In this document: in pieces, positions 36,442 through 45,483 of the stretch
Layout: each line of letters begins with the position of its first letter
Numbering within the stretch: position 1 is the first letter of the stretch
NCBI GenBank assembly: GCA_016712375.1
Contig: JADJRE010000018.1
Coordinates: forward strand, 28,186-92,185
Length of the DNA stretch: 64,000 bases
Reading direction: 5' to 3'
From: Rhodospirillales bacterium
GTDB lineage: Bacteria > Pseudomonadota > Alphaproteobacteria > Rhodospirillales > Defluviicoccaceae
Notes under the pieces: model-generated
Told to the model about the DNA's origin: nothing
Databases searched by the model: none
What the model saw: the letters and a program-made list of their open reading frames with translations, nothing else
Program-made: the position numbers and the translations under genes

Positions 36442-37210
36442 TTAAACGCGGGAGGGAAAAATGTACCAGTCCTGATCCCGGATGCTCCAGTCCAGCATGT
36501 ATCCTTTTGCTTCAAGCAGAGACCGTATCTTGAGTCGACGCTCCTCGATGTTGTTGTGCTCGATGCTCAGCGCGCCGATAGTGTAGCGATCAAAGGGAAA
36601 TGCTTTCAGAGCATCATACTCGGCACCTTCAATATCGACGCTCATGTAATTGATGAACGATGGTGCCTTGGCACGATCAAGAATATCGGCGAGCGTTGTG
36701 GTGGTTAGAGTAATCGTGTTTTCTTTCCCTTTTTCCTCTTCTTTTACCCAGAAACCGGCATAACCGACGATGCCGCCTAAGAACTTTCCTGGGTTGTGAA
36801 ACTCAACGGTTCGTCCGGCCTCGCTGTCGACGACTTCCTTAAACATCGTGCAGGTGCGACTTTCCATGTTGGTTGGAAAGGGATCAATGCAGATGCCCTT
36901 CCAACCATGCTCCTCAAGCAGCGGTGTTCGAACTGTCAATGCCGTCGGCAGAACCGAGGTCGACAAAGTATCCGTTTTCGATGCCGGGATATAAATCGTA
37001 CAGCAGCCACAGGTCCTGCCCGTACAAGGCCCGGGGAGTCTCTAGCCCCAACGCGTGGCGAACCAGGAGGGGCACCCTTTTTGAGGCATCCGTCTGGCCG
37101 ACCAGCTCGTGCACGGCATTGGCACTGCCGGCGCGAAATCCGAGATAAAAAGCGGTCGCTATCGCGAAAACAGCAACTAAGATAACAGCGACAGCTCGGA
37201 AGTGGCGCAT
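36442..37210 (-). CDS. FkbM-family methyltransferase with N-terminal anchor (frameshifted as read)
   Basis: Begins at the ATG at 37210 after a very strong GGGAGGAG. One membrane segment ('AVAVILVAVFAIATAFYLGF', residues 6-25), then 'YFVDLGSADGIDSSN' (SAM loop). The frame shifts near 36921-36927 and continues with 'LLEEHGWKGICIDPFPTN', 'MSVDIEGAEYDALKAFPF' and 'LSIEHNNIEERR', the FkbM methyltransferase core. About 255 residues. FkbM proteins methylate sugars or small hydroxyl compounds; the substrate is unknown. Confidence 0.75.
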
Positions 37211-37319
37211 TGTCTCTCCTCCCTGCAATCGAGTTGTGCGCGTCTGAGCGTAGCGGAGGCATGTAACAAGCTTTTGCCGCACCCGTCCAGGCGACACAGC
37301 TGCTGAAGGTAAGCAGTCC

Positions 37320-38672
37320 ATGGCGATGGCGGATCGCAAGCACACGGTCTGGTCCGGCGGCGGCCTTGTCGTCGCTAACATGGTCGGGGTCGGCGTCTTC
37401 CTCAGCACCGGATTCATGGCTCAGGATATGGCAGCGGGCCCGATCCTGATCGCCTGGGTGGTGGGCTCGGCGATCGCCCTGTGCGGGGTGCTGGCCTACG
37501 GCGGTATCCTGACGGTGATCAATGAATCGGGGGGTGAGTACCGCCTGCTGTCGGATCTCATGCACCCCTTTGTCGGCTACCTTTCGGGCTGGGGATCGTT
37601 GATCCTAGGATTCTCGGCGGCGATAGCGATTGATGCACATGCCATCGGCAGCTTTCTCAACACGCTGGTTGACGGACCGGACCCGCGGCTGACTGGCGCT
37701 GCGGTCATTGTGGCCCTGACTTTCCTGCATATCCGATCAACGCATCTGTCACACCGCGGCCAGAACCTGCTGGTCGCGGTGAAGTTGGCCGTGCTTGGCG
37801 GCCTGGTCGCGCTCGGGCTCGCAGTTGGCAGCAACCGCTGGCCGGAATGGAGCCCCCCGGGCGCCACTGCCGGCTTTCCGTGGCTCGCCCTGATTGAAAA
37901 CCAGTTCTGGATCGCCTTCGCCTTCAGCGGCTGGAACGCTGCGGTCTACACCGCTCGCGAATTCCGCCGTCCCGACCGCGACGTCGCCCGCGCGATGCTC
38001 CTCGGTCTGGCGGTAGTCGCGCCACTGTACCTGCTGATCAACTGGGTGTTTGTTGCCAACCTGACCCCTGACCAGGCTGCCGGTGTTTTCCTGTATGAGG
38101 AGAAGCGGATAACGCTGGGCCATCTCGTCGCTTCCGGGCTGTTCGGTCAGTTCGGCGGCCAGACGATATCGATCTTCGTCATCTGGGCGTTTCTGTCGGC
38201 GATCAGCGCGATGATGATGGTCGGCCCGAGGGTTTACACGGCGATGGCGGCTGATCGCCTGCTGCCGGCGGTGTTTGCATCCAAGCAACGCGGCCAGCCG
38301 GTCGCGGCGACAGTGCTGCAGGCAGCGACAGCGCTGCTGATCCTGTTCTCGCAGTCGCTGCGGGAGACCGTGCAGGCGGCCTCCGGTTTTCTGATGATCT
38401 TCTCCGCCTTAACCGCACTCGCGATCTTTCAACTGCGCCGCCGCCGGCCGGCAGCGGCGCCCGTCGGCTGGCTGCCGCGGGTAGCCGCCGTGGCTTATGC
38501 GGCCGCGGTCGCCTGCATTCTCGTTGTCGGTCTCAGCGCGTCACCAACATTAGTGTGGTCGCTGGGCGCGGTGCTGCTGCTGTCGCTGATCGGCTACTTC
38601 GGCTCGAAAAAAGCTCGCAAGCAAGCGCCGGCCGCGGCGACGGTTTCGCGAGAGACCGAACCCGGTTCCTGA
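37320..38672 (+). CDS. APC-family amino-acid permease
   Basis: 450 residues, about 12 membrane helices. 'VVANMVGVGVFLSTGFMAQD' is the APC first helix (GxG unwound substrate site); 'YGGILTVINESGGEYRLLSD' and 'FIAFAFSGWNAAVYTAREFR'-like segments follow. Probably imports amino acids or related compounds by cation or exchange coupling. Start ATG at 37320 has no strong ribosome site; M3 is an alternative. Confidence 0.88.
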   Translation: MAMADRKHTVWSGGGLVVANMVGVGVFLSTGFMAQDMAAGPILIAWVVGSAIALCGVLAYGGILTVINESGGEYRLLSDLMHPFVGYLSGWGSLILGFSAAIAIDAHAIGSFLNTLVDGPDPRLTGAAVIVALTFLHIRSTHLSHRGQNLLVAVKLAVLGGLVALGLAVGSNRWPEWSPPGATAGFPWLALIENQFWIAFAFSGWNAAVYTAREFRRPDRDVARAMLLGLAVVAPLYLLINWVFVANLTPDQAAGVFLYEEKRITLGHLVASGLFGQFGGQTISIFVIWAFLSAISAMMMVGPRVYTAMAADRLLPAVFASKQRGQPVAATVLQAATALLILFSQSLRETVQAASGFLMIFSALTALAIFQLRRRRPAAAPVGWLPRVAAVAYAAAVACILVVGLSASPTLVWSLGAVLLLSLIGYFGSKKARKQAPAAATVSRETEPGS

Positions 38673-38825
38673 TGCGCAGCCGCGGGATTTGCCAATCTCA
38701 TTTGTCCGGCGGTGAGTGCGCCGGAAGCCATCGGCGCATGGCATGCCTGCAAGCTCCGGGCGCAATCGGGTTGGCAAGGCGGCTGCGATGTGTATGATGC
38801 CGTGCCATCCCGCTGCGGAGCCGGC

Positions 38826-40307
38826 ATGAACATCCCCGAAGCCCTGGCGTTCGACGACATCCTGCTGGTGCCGGCGGCATCCACTGTTTTGCCGGCGGAA
38901 GCCGACATCGGTACCCGGCTGACCCGCCGGGTGCGCCTCGGCATCCCGCTGATCTCGGCGGCGATGGACACCGTGACCGAGAGCGCGCTGGCCATCGCCA
39001 TGGCGGAAGGCGGCGGGCTCGGCGTGATCCACAAGAACATGACGGCGGACGCGCAGGCGCGCGAGGTGCGCAAGGTCAAGAAGTACGAATCCGGCATGGT
39101 GGTCGATCCGATGACCATCGGACCCCGGGCGACCCTTGCCGACGCGCTTGGCCTGATGAAGTCGCACAAATTCTCCGGTGTGCCGGTCGTCGAGGACGGC
39201 ACCGGCAAGCTGCTCGGCATCCTCACCAACCGCGATGTCCGCTTCGCCAGCGATCCGCGGCAGCCGGTCAGCGAGCTGATGACCCGCGACCAGCCGGACA
39301 AGCCGTTGGTCACCGTGCACAACGGCGTTGGCCGCGAGGAAGCGAAGCGGCTGCTGCACAAGTACCGGATCGAAAAGCTGCTGGTGGTGGACGACGTCTA
39401 TCGCTGCGTCGGTTTGATCACGGTGAAGGATATCGAGAAGGCAGAACGCTTTCCTGACGCGTGCAAGGACGAGCGTGGCCGTCTGCGCGCCGGCGCCGCT
39501 ACGGGTATCGGCGTGGCCGGGGTGGAGCGTGCCGAAGCGCTGCTCGACGCCGAGGTCGACGTACTCGTCGTCGATACGGCGCATGGCCATTCGGCAGGCG
39601 TGCTGGCTGCCGTCGCCGAAATAAAGAAGCGGAGCAATTCCGCACAAGTGATCGCCGGCAACATCGCCACCGCCGACGGCGCCCGGGCGCTGATCGACGC
39701 TGGCGCCGACGCGGTCAAGGTCGGCATCGGGCCGGGGTCGATCTGCACCACCCGCGTCGTCGCGGGCGTTGGCATACCGCAGTTCACCGCGATCCTCGAG
39801 GTGGCCGAGGTGTGCCGGGCTCTCGACATTCCGGTCATCGCCGACGGCGGTATCCGCTATTCCGGTGACCTCGCGAAGGCGATCGCCGCCGGCGCCGACT
39901 GCGCCATGCTGGGCGGCCTGTTCGCCGGAACCGACGAGAGTCCGGGCGAAGTGTTCCTCTACCAGGGCCGCTCCTACAAGGGCTATCGGGGCATGGGATC
40001 GCTCAGCGCGATGGCGCGCGGCTCGGCCGATCGTTACTTCCAGCAGGAAGTGGCGAATTCGCTAAAGATGGTGCCGGAAGGCATCGAGGGCCGGGTGCCC
40101 TACAAGGGGCCGGTGGCCAACGTGATCCAGCAATTGGCCGGCGGCCTGCGCGCGGCGATGGGCTACACCGGCAACGCTACCATCGCGGCAATGCAGCGAG
40201 GCTGCACCTTCCGCCGCACCACCTTTGCGGGCCTGCGCGAAAGCCACGTCCACGACGTAACGATCACCCGCGAAGCCCCCAACTACGCGGGGCAGGGTGG
40301 TACGTAG
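38826..40307 (+). CDS. guaB: Inosine-5'-monophosphate dehydrogenase
   Basis: 493 residues from the ATG at 38826 ('MNIPEALAFDDILLVP'). IMP to XMP, the branch to GMP. Barrel with catalytic cysteine in 'GIGPGSICTTRVVAGVG', CBS pair at about 95-205, 'VIADGGIRYSGDLAKAIAAG' and the mobile flap. guaA follows 1.4 kb later on the same strand with an opposite-strand gene between them. Confidence 0.97.
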   Translation: MNIPEALAFDDILLVPAASTVLPAEADIGTRLTRRVRLGIPLISAAMDTVTESALAIAMAEGGGLGVIHKNMTADAQAREVRKVKKYESGMVVDPMTIGPRATLADALGLMKSHKFSGVPVVEDGTGKLLGILTNRDVRFASDPRQPVSELMTRDQPDKPLVTVHNGVGREEAKRLLHKYRIEKLLVVDDVYRCVGLITVKDIEKAERFPDACKDERGRLRAGAATGIGVAGVERAEALLDAEVDVLVVDTAHGHSAGVLAAVAEIKKRSNSAQVIAGNIATADGARALIDAGADAVKVGIGPGSICTTRVVAGVGIPQFTAILEVAEVCRALDIPVIADGGIRYSGDLAKAIAAGADCAMLGGLFAGTDESPGEVFLYQGRSYKGYRGMGSLSAMARGSADRYFQQEVANSLKMVPEGIEGRVPYKGPVANVIQQLAGGLRAAMGYTGNATIAAMQRGCTFRRTTFAGLRESHVHDVTITREAPNYAGQGGT

Positions 40308-40596
40308 GCCGGCGTGCCGTGGCGGGATGACCAGTAGCGGTCAGCGGTAGCGGCGCCTATCATATTCTTCATGCAGCCTTGAACAGCTCGCGTACACGGC
40401 GATGGCTGAGATCACGCTGGAGGTTCTCGCCGCACAGCAGCAAACCGGGCTTTCGTCGCGATGATGGGAATTGGGAAGGTCGACATCGCCGCGATCGAGG
40501 CGGCGCGGCGCGGCTGAAGGCATCGACCCGTGCCTGCCTTACACTCGCCTGCCGCGATCCCACGCTCGTGCAACCGCGCCCTGATCGCGCCCCGCC

Positions 40597-41448
40597 CTAG
40601 AAGAACCAGCTGACGCGGCCGTTGATGATGTGGTCGTAGGTCGCGCCCGCCGGATCGCCGACCTTGGTGGCGCCGCCAAAGGCGAACTCGAGGTTGTCGG
40701 TGGCGCGGTAGACGAGAAGCATGTCGAGCGGCGCGAACCAGCGGTTGGTGTTGCGGTTGTAGGTGATCGGGTTCTCGCCGTAGAAGGCGAACGACCAGCC
40801 CTCGGCGAGGCGGAAGGTGAGCGCCGGAATCAGCTGCAGGGTGTCGATGAGGTCGGTGCTCGAGTCGTCGCCGTTGAAGCCGCGTATCCAGCGGAAATAG
40901 GGACTGAAGGTCACGCCGCGCAGGACGTCCGGCAGGCGGTAGGTGAACCCGACGCCGGGGGCGATCTGGTATTGATTGTCGACACCGAACGGCGGGCCAT
41001 CCGGCGATTGCAGCACGAACCGCAGGCTGGTGCGCAGCGTCAGGTTCGGCAGAAGCGGCGCGCTGTCCACGATCGGCTCGAAGAAGACATTGCCGACGCC
41101 GGCCGAGTAGTTGCCGTCGCGGTTGGCCGGGCCGCGGTTGTTGGTGTAGAGTATCGGCACGTCGGTGCGCAGGGTGGCGATCCAGTCGTTGCCGAAGACC
41201 CACGGCACGAACAGTCGCGGCCGATACTGCCATTGATTGCTACCGTTGACGTTCTCCTGAAAGTATATCCAGTTGTCTAGCCGGATCCTGCCGAGATTGC
41301 CCCAGGCGCTGGCAGGGACCTCCTGCTGCGGCGTTCCGAATTCTTCCTGAGGCATGTCGTAGAGCAGGTCCTCGGCGGCCGATGCCGCGCCGGCGGAAAG
41401 CAGCGTCGAGCCGAGCAGGGCGATGCGCAGCGGTGACGCTATCGTCAC
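40597..41448 (-). CDS. Outer-membrane beta-barrel protein
   Basis: 283 residues from a GTG at 41448 with AGAGGAAA upstream; a longer frame upstream lacks support. Signal peptide ending 'SAGAASAAEDL', then alternating strands rich in aromatic residues ('GNLGRIRLDNWIYFQENVNG', 'FTYRLPDVLRGVTFSPYFRW') and the final '...GRVSWFF', a typical C-terminal aromatic assembly signal. Length fits a 12-14 strand barrel of the 'transporter/phenol meta-degradation' type. Substrate unknown. Confidence 0.8.
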   Translation of the reverse strand: MTIASPLRIALLGSTLLSAGAASAAEDLLYDMPQEEFGTPQQEVPASAWGNLGRIRLDNWIYFQENVNGSNQWQYRPRLFVPWVFGNDWIATLRTDVPILYTNNRGPANRDGNYSAGVGNVFFEPIVDSAPLLPNLTLRTSLRFVLQSPDGPPFGVDNQYQIAPGVGFTYRLPDVLRGVTFSPYFRWIRGFNGDDSSTDLIDTLQLIPALTFRLAEGWSFAFYGENPITYNRNTNRWFAPLDMLLVYRATDNLEFAFGGATKVGDPAGATYDHIINGRVSWFF

Positions 41449-41698
41449 GACTTTTCCTCTTCCGCGTGCCGCGGGTTGTAGTACAGCCAGTGAAGCACGG
41501 CCGTTTGTAGAGCAACCCCCTGTGCTTGGAAAGGTAGCAAACTGGCGTGAGCGGGCGGGTACATCGAACTCATGTATCGCGCCGCGGATTGTGCATCGCT
41601 CGAACCGCCAGCGATCCAAACCGCTCACCTCACCATGCGCGAGCAAGCGGATGTTCCGCCTTTGCGGATCGGCGGCGGTGGCGTAGACAAGGGGCGCC

Positions 41699-43249
41699 AT
41701 GACCGACCGCATTCTCATCGTCGATTTCGGCTCGCAGGTCACCCAGCTCATCGCGCGACGCGTGCGCGAGGCGGGCGTCTACTGCGAGATCGCGCCGTGC
41801 ACCAGGGTGGACGCGGCGTTCGTTGCCAGTTTTGCACCGCGCGCGATCATCCTCTCGGGTGGGCCGGCGTCGGTCACCGAGGCCGACACGCCGCGCGCGG
41901 ATCCGGCAATCTTCGCTGCCGGCGTGCCGGTGCTGGGGATCTGCTACGGCCAGCAGACGATGGTCGAGCAACTCGGCGGCCGGGTCGAGGCAGGGCATTC
42001 GCGCGAGTTCGGCCGCGCCACCGTCGAGGTCACCGCGCCATGCGCGCTGTTCGACGGCGTCTGGGCGCCGGGCAGGCGGGAGACCGTCTGGATGAGCCAC
42101 GGCGACCGGGTGACGGCGCTGCCCGCGGGCTTCCGTGCCGTCGCCGTTTCCGAGGGCGCGCCGTTCGCCGCTATCGCCGACGATGCGCGGCGATTCTACG
42201 GTTTGCAGTTTCATCCCGAAGTGGTGCACACGCCACACGGAGCCGCGCTGCTGCGCACCTTCACCCATGCCGTCGCTGGCTGCGGCGGCGACTGGACAAT
42301 GGCGGCGTTCCGCAGCCAGGCGATCGTGCGCATCCGCGAGCGGGTCGGCGAGGGGAGGGTGGTCTGTGGCCTGTCCGGCGGGGTCGACTCCTCGGTCACC
42401 GCGGTGCTGCTGCATGAAGCGATCGGCGAGCGGCTGACCTGCATTTTCGTTGATACGGGCCTGCTGCGCCACGGCGAAGCGGACGAGGTGGTGACGCTGT
42501 TCCGCGGCCACTACAACATCCCGCTGGTGCACGTCGACGCCTCGCAGCGCTTCCTTACGGCACTGGATGGGGTTGACGATCCCGAGCGCAAGCGCAAGAT
42601 CATTGGCGCCACCTTCATCGACGTCTTCGACGAAGAGGCGCACCGCGCCGGCGGCGCCGACTTTCTGGCGCAGGGGACGCTATACCCGGACGTCATCGAG
42701 TCGGTCTCCTTCCACGGCGGCCCCAGCGTCACCATCAAGTCGCACCACAACGTCGGCGGCCTGCCGGAGCGTATGAAGCTGGCGCTGGTCGAGCCGCTGC
42801 GCGAGCTGTTCAAGGACGAAGTGCGCGCCCTGGGGCGTGAACTCGGGATGCCCGACCGCCTGCTGCGCCGCCACCCGTTTCCCGGGCCAGGGCTGGCGGT
42901 GCGCATCCTTGGGCCGGTGAGCCGCGACAAGGCAGACCTGCTGCGGAAGGCCGATGCCATCTTTCTGCAAGAGATCGACCTGGCGGGCCTCTACGACGCC
43001 ATCTGGCAGGCGTTCGCCGTACTGCTGCCGGTGCGCACGGTCGGCGTTATGGGTGACGCGCGAACCTACGACGCGGTGGTGGCGCTGCGTGCGGTCACCT
43101 CGACCGACGGCATGACCGCCGACAGCTATCCCTTCGACCACTCCTTCCTGGCCCGCGTCGCCGCCCGCATCGTCAACGAGGTGCGCGGCCTCGGCCGCGT
43201 CGTCTACGACGTAACCTCAAAACCCCCCGGCACCATTGAGTGGGAATGA
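41699..43249 (+). CDS. guaA: GMP synthase (glutamine-hydrolysing)
   Basis: 516 residues. N-terminal glutamine amidotransferase: nucleophile 'GICYGQQTMVEQLGG', His/Glu in 'GLQFHPEVVHT'. ATP-pyrophosphatase P-loop 'CGLSGGVDSSVTAVLLHEAI', and C-terminal dimer domain ending 'DVTSKPPGTIEWE'. Makes GMP from XMP. Intact frame. Confidence 0.97.
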   Translation: MTDRILIVDFGSQVTQLIARRVREAGVYCEIAPCTRVDAAFVASFAPRAIILSGGPASVTEADTPRADPAIFAAGVPVLGICYGQQTMVEQLGGRVEAGHSREFGRATVEVTAPCALFDGVWAPGRRETVWMSHGDRVTALPAGFRAVAVSEGAPFAAIADDARRFYGLQFHPEVVHTPHGAALLRTFTHAVAGCGGDWTMAAFRSQAIVRIRERVGEGRVVCGLSGGVDSSVTAVLLHEAIGERLTCIFVDTGLLRHGEADEVVTLFRGHYNIPLVHVDASQRFLTALDGVDDPERKRKIIGATFIDVFDEEAHRAGGADFLAQGTLYPDVIESVSFHGGPSVTIKSHHNVGGLPERMKLALVEPLRELFKDEVRALGRELGMPDRLLRRHPFPGPGLAVRILGPVSRDKADLLRKADAIFLQEIDLAGLYDAIWQAFAVLLPVRTVGVMGDARTYDAVVALRAVTSTDGMTADSYPFDHSFLARVAARIVNEVRGLGRVVYDVTSKPPGTIEWE

Positions 43250-43381
43250 TTTTGGCCTTCCCCAAATCCGGTTCGCTTCGGGTGCCGACCTTCACGGGTT
43301 GATGGCGTCAGGCCCTCGGTCGGGTCAAGGATCAGCGCAAGGAAGAGCGGTTGCGTTGGTGACTGGACGTGGGTCGGATCG

Positions 43382-43834
43382 TCACGTCGCCTGGGACTTC
43401 GCAGACCGCCGGTCGCTGGCCACGGTCCAGGGATCAATCACTGTCAGACCGGCGGCATTGAATGCACTCGTGTCGCGCGATGCCACGGCGAACCCGTGTG
43501 CGGCTGCGATCGCGGCGATATAGCCATCGGGCGTGGGTAAGCTCTTTCCGGCCGTGTGTGCCTTGACGGCGAGATCGGCATAGCGCCGCGCCGCCGGGGT
43601 ATCGAAGTGCAGGACGCGGCCGACGAACTGGTCCAGCAAGCCGTCGATCCGAGCCGCCAGCATGTTCTTCCGCTTGCCGTCCGGCAGCGCGCCGATGCCG
43701 AAGAGAAGTTCGGCCACCGCGATGCTGGAAAGAAACAATGTCTCTGCCGCCTGGGCGTCCAGCCAGGCGAGAACCAATGGGTGGGGTCCGGGCTTGATCG
43801 CCTCGGAGATGAGGTTGGTGTCGAGCAGGATCAT
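43382..43834 (-). CDS. vapC: PIN-domain ribonuclease toxin (VapC/FitB type)
   Basis: 150 residues from the ATG at 43834. Acidic metal site: D in 'MILLDTNLISEAI', E in 'AVAELLFGIG', D in 'PDGYIAAIAA' and in 'VASRDTSAF'. Such toxins cut tRNA or rRNA when the antitoxin is lost. Antitoxin gene lies 30 bases upstream in the same operon. Confidence 0.9.
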   Translation of the reverse strand: MILLDTNLISEAIKPGPHPLVLAWLDAQAAETLFLSSIAVAELLFGIGALPDGKRKNMLAARIDGLLDQFVGRVLHFDTPAARRYADLAVKAHTAGKSLPTPDGYIAAIAAAHGFAVASRDTSAFNAAGLTVIDPWTVASDRRSAKSQAT

Positions 43835-43864
43835 TTGAAGCGCCCAATCAACCAAATCAAGGGC

Positions 43865-44101
43865 TCAGCGGGAGCGTGTCGCGGACCTGCTCAAGGGCCT
43901 CGATAACGGCATTGGTAAGGCCCATCTTCCGGCTCACTCCGACAAGGCGGTGCCGAGCCGCAGCCGGCCCTCGGGACGCACAGCGGCCTCCAGAATGGCG
44001 CGCATTTCCGCTTCCGCGCTACGGTTGTGCTGCGCCGCGCGGACTTTCAGGGCGCGATGCGCCTCTTCGGAGAGGTTGCGGATGGTGACAGCGGCCTTCA
44101 C
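43865..44101 (-). CDS. vapB: Arc/FitA-type antitoxin (frameshifted as read)
   Basis: Starts at a GTG at 44101. 'VTIRNLSEEAHRALKVRAAQ' and 'RSAEAEMRAILEAAVRPEGR' form a ribbon-helix-helix DNA-binding domain. After 'LGTALSE' a TGA ends the frame; the next frame continues 'SRKMGLTNAVIEALEQVRD', the expected toxin-binding tail, to 43865. One base is missing near 43937. About 79 residues. The operon promoter carries an inverted repeat. Confidence 0.82.
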
Positions 44102-44115
44102 GTGATGACTGCGAC

Positions 44116-44141
44116 GCTATCAATATAAGACAAGTGATAGC
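44116..44141. promoter_or_regulatory. Candidate toxin-antitoxin autoregulatory operator
   Basis: GCTATCA-N12-TGATAGC, a perfect 7-base inverted repeat 15 bases upstream of the antitoxin start, in an A/T-rich promoter-like stretch. Ribbon-helix-helix antitoxins usually bind such repeats as a complex with the toxin. Confidence 0.6.
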
Positions 44142-44222
44142 ATTTTTTTCAAGAGTGCTGGTTGCACTCACGCGCCGCCGAATCTCCAGGCCGGCAGTGA
44201 CATCCTGTTGCTCTAGACGATG

Positions 44223-44519
44223 TCATTTATTGCGCAGGCGCTTGGCGTTGGCGGTGACGCGGCTGTGCCATGGCGCCAGGATGGCGAGCGCTGCGTCTTT
44301 GCCGCGCGAACGCGCCAGCGCCGATGCCGAAGACTGTGCCGCAGCAGCCTTCTCCCGCACCATTCGCCGGTATTCAGCTGCCGAGCAGCGCCCCTGTGCC
44401 ATCATCCAGGTTCTGCGGGCGATCGTCTCCAACGACGATGTTGCGATTTGGCCGATCATGATCGGCAACGACACCGCGCCGGCCGCCGTTCGTCTTCTAG
44501 AGCGTTTGCGTCTCTTCAT
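44223..44519 (-). CDS. Conserved hypothetical protein
   Basis: About 98 residues from the ATG at 44519 ('MKRRKRSRRRTAAGAV'), basic N-terminus and then 'PIMIGQIATSSLETIARRTW', 'MMAQGRCSAAEYRRMVREKA', 'ALAILAPWHSRVTANAKRL'. This helical pattern is shared by small alphaproteobacterial proteins of unknown function that precede phosphate acetyltransferase/fabI clusters or polyhydroxyalkanoate genes; a phasin-like role is only a guess. Confidence 0.6.
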   Translation of the reverse strand: MKRRKRSRRRTAAGAVSLPIMIGQIATSSLETIARRTWMMAQGRCSAAEYRRMVREKAAAAQSSASALARSRGKDAALAILAPWHSRVTANAKRLRNK

Positions 44520-44618
44520 TCTCGCGATATGGCCGGTAGCGGAGGAGTTGCAATAGGGGACGGATCGAGAGCTTGGCGTCACACCATCAAAAGCCGAGGC
44601 GCCTTTCCTCCCCCGCTA

Positions 44619-45438
44619 TCAGCCGCCCATGATGTTGTAGCCGCCGTCCATGTACAGGGTCTCGCCGGTAACAATCCGGGCGAAGTCGCAGGCGAGCGCG
44701 GCCGTCGCCAGACCGACCTCATCCGCTGTGACGAGTCGTCGTGAGGGAGCGCGCTGCTTGGTCTGCTCCAGCAACTCATCGAAGCGATCAATGACGGACG
44801 CAGCCCGCGTCATTACCGGTCCGGGGGAAATGACGTTGACGCGAATTCCTTCTCCCCGAGTTCGTCGGCCATGTAGCGGGCGGCCGTCTCCAACGCCGCT
44901 TTCGCCGGTCCCATGATACCGTAGTGCGGCACCACCTTTTCACCGCCGAAATAGCTCATGGTGAAGATTGCGCCGCCGTCCTTCATCAGCGGCTCAGCCT
45001 GCCGCGCCATGCGGATCAGCGAGTGTACCGATACGTCCATGGTCTGAAGGAAGCCCTCCAGGGAACAGTCGGTGACCCGACCGTGCAGGTCTTGGCGAGG
45101 TGCGAACGCGATCGAGTGAAGCAGGATGTCGAGCCTGCCCCAGACCCGCTCGATCGCCGCGAACACCGCCTCGATCTGGCGGCTTCGCGGACGTCGCACG
45201 GCAGATATAGCGCTTCGTCAACGTCCAGAGCGCCCGCCAGCTGTGCCGTGTACTGTTTGGTTTTGTCGTTGAGGTAGGTGATCGATACATCAGCGCCGAA
45301 CGCCCGAAACGCCCGCGCACATCCGAAAGCGATGGAGTCCTTATTGGCGATGCCGACAACCAGCGCTTTCTTGCCGCGCAGCGGATGCTCATGGATCGGC
45401 AGCGCGCAGCGCCGGGTCGTCGCGGCGATCGTGCTCAT
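44619..45438 (-). CDS. fabI: Enoyl-ACP reductase FabI (two frameshifts as read)
   Basis: About 272 residues from the ATG at 45438. NADH-dependent last step of fatty-acid elongation. Pieces in three frames: 'LRGKKALVVGIANKDSIAFG' to 'YLPCDVREA'; then 'QIEAVFAAIERVWGRLDILL' and 'MSYFGGEKVVPHYGIMGPAK' (catalytic Y-x6-K) to 'DELGEKE'; then 'IRVNVISPGPV' and 'TGETLYMDGGYNIMG'. Losses of one base near 45185 and 44842 reconcile them. All catalytic residues are present. Follows ackA and pta on the same strand. Confidence 0.9.
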
Positions 45439-45483
45439 GGTCGCGATCTCCCTGGTTAGTCGCGCTCGACGGCTGCATCCGGT

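Noticed and set aside
36425..36465. Inverted repeat CCTCCCGC/GCGGGAGG between hemA and the FkbM-like gene as a terminator
   Set aside because: The stem is clear but neither strand has a U-run after it, and it overlaps the last codons of the minus-strand gene.
40308..40596. Remnant of a VOC/PhnB-type protein end ('AFVAMMGIGKVDIAAIEAAR') at about 40450-40517
   Set aside because: Only about 24 residues match the pattern and there is no upstream domain; could be chance.
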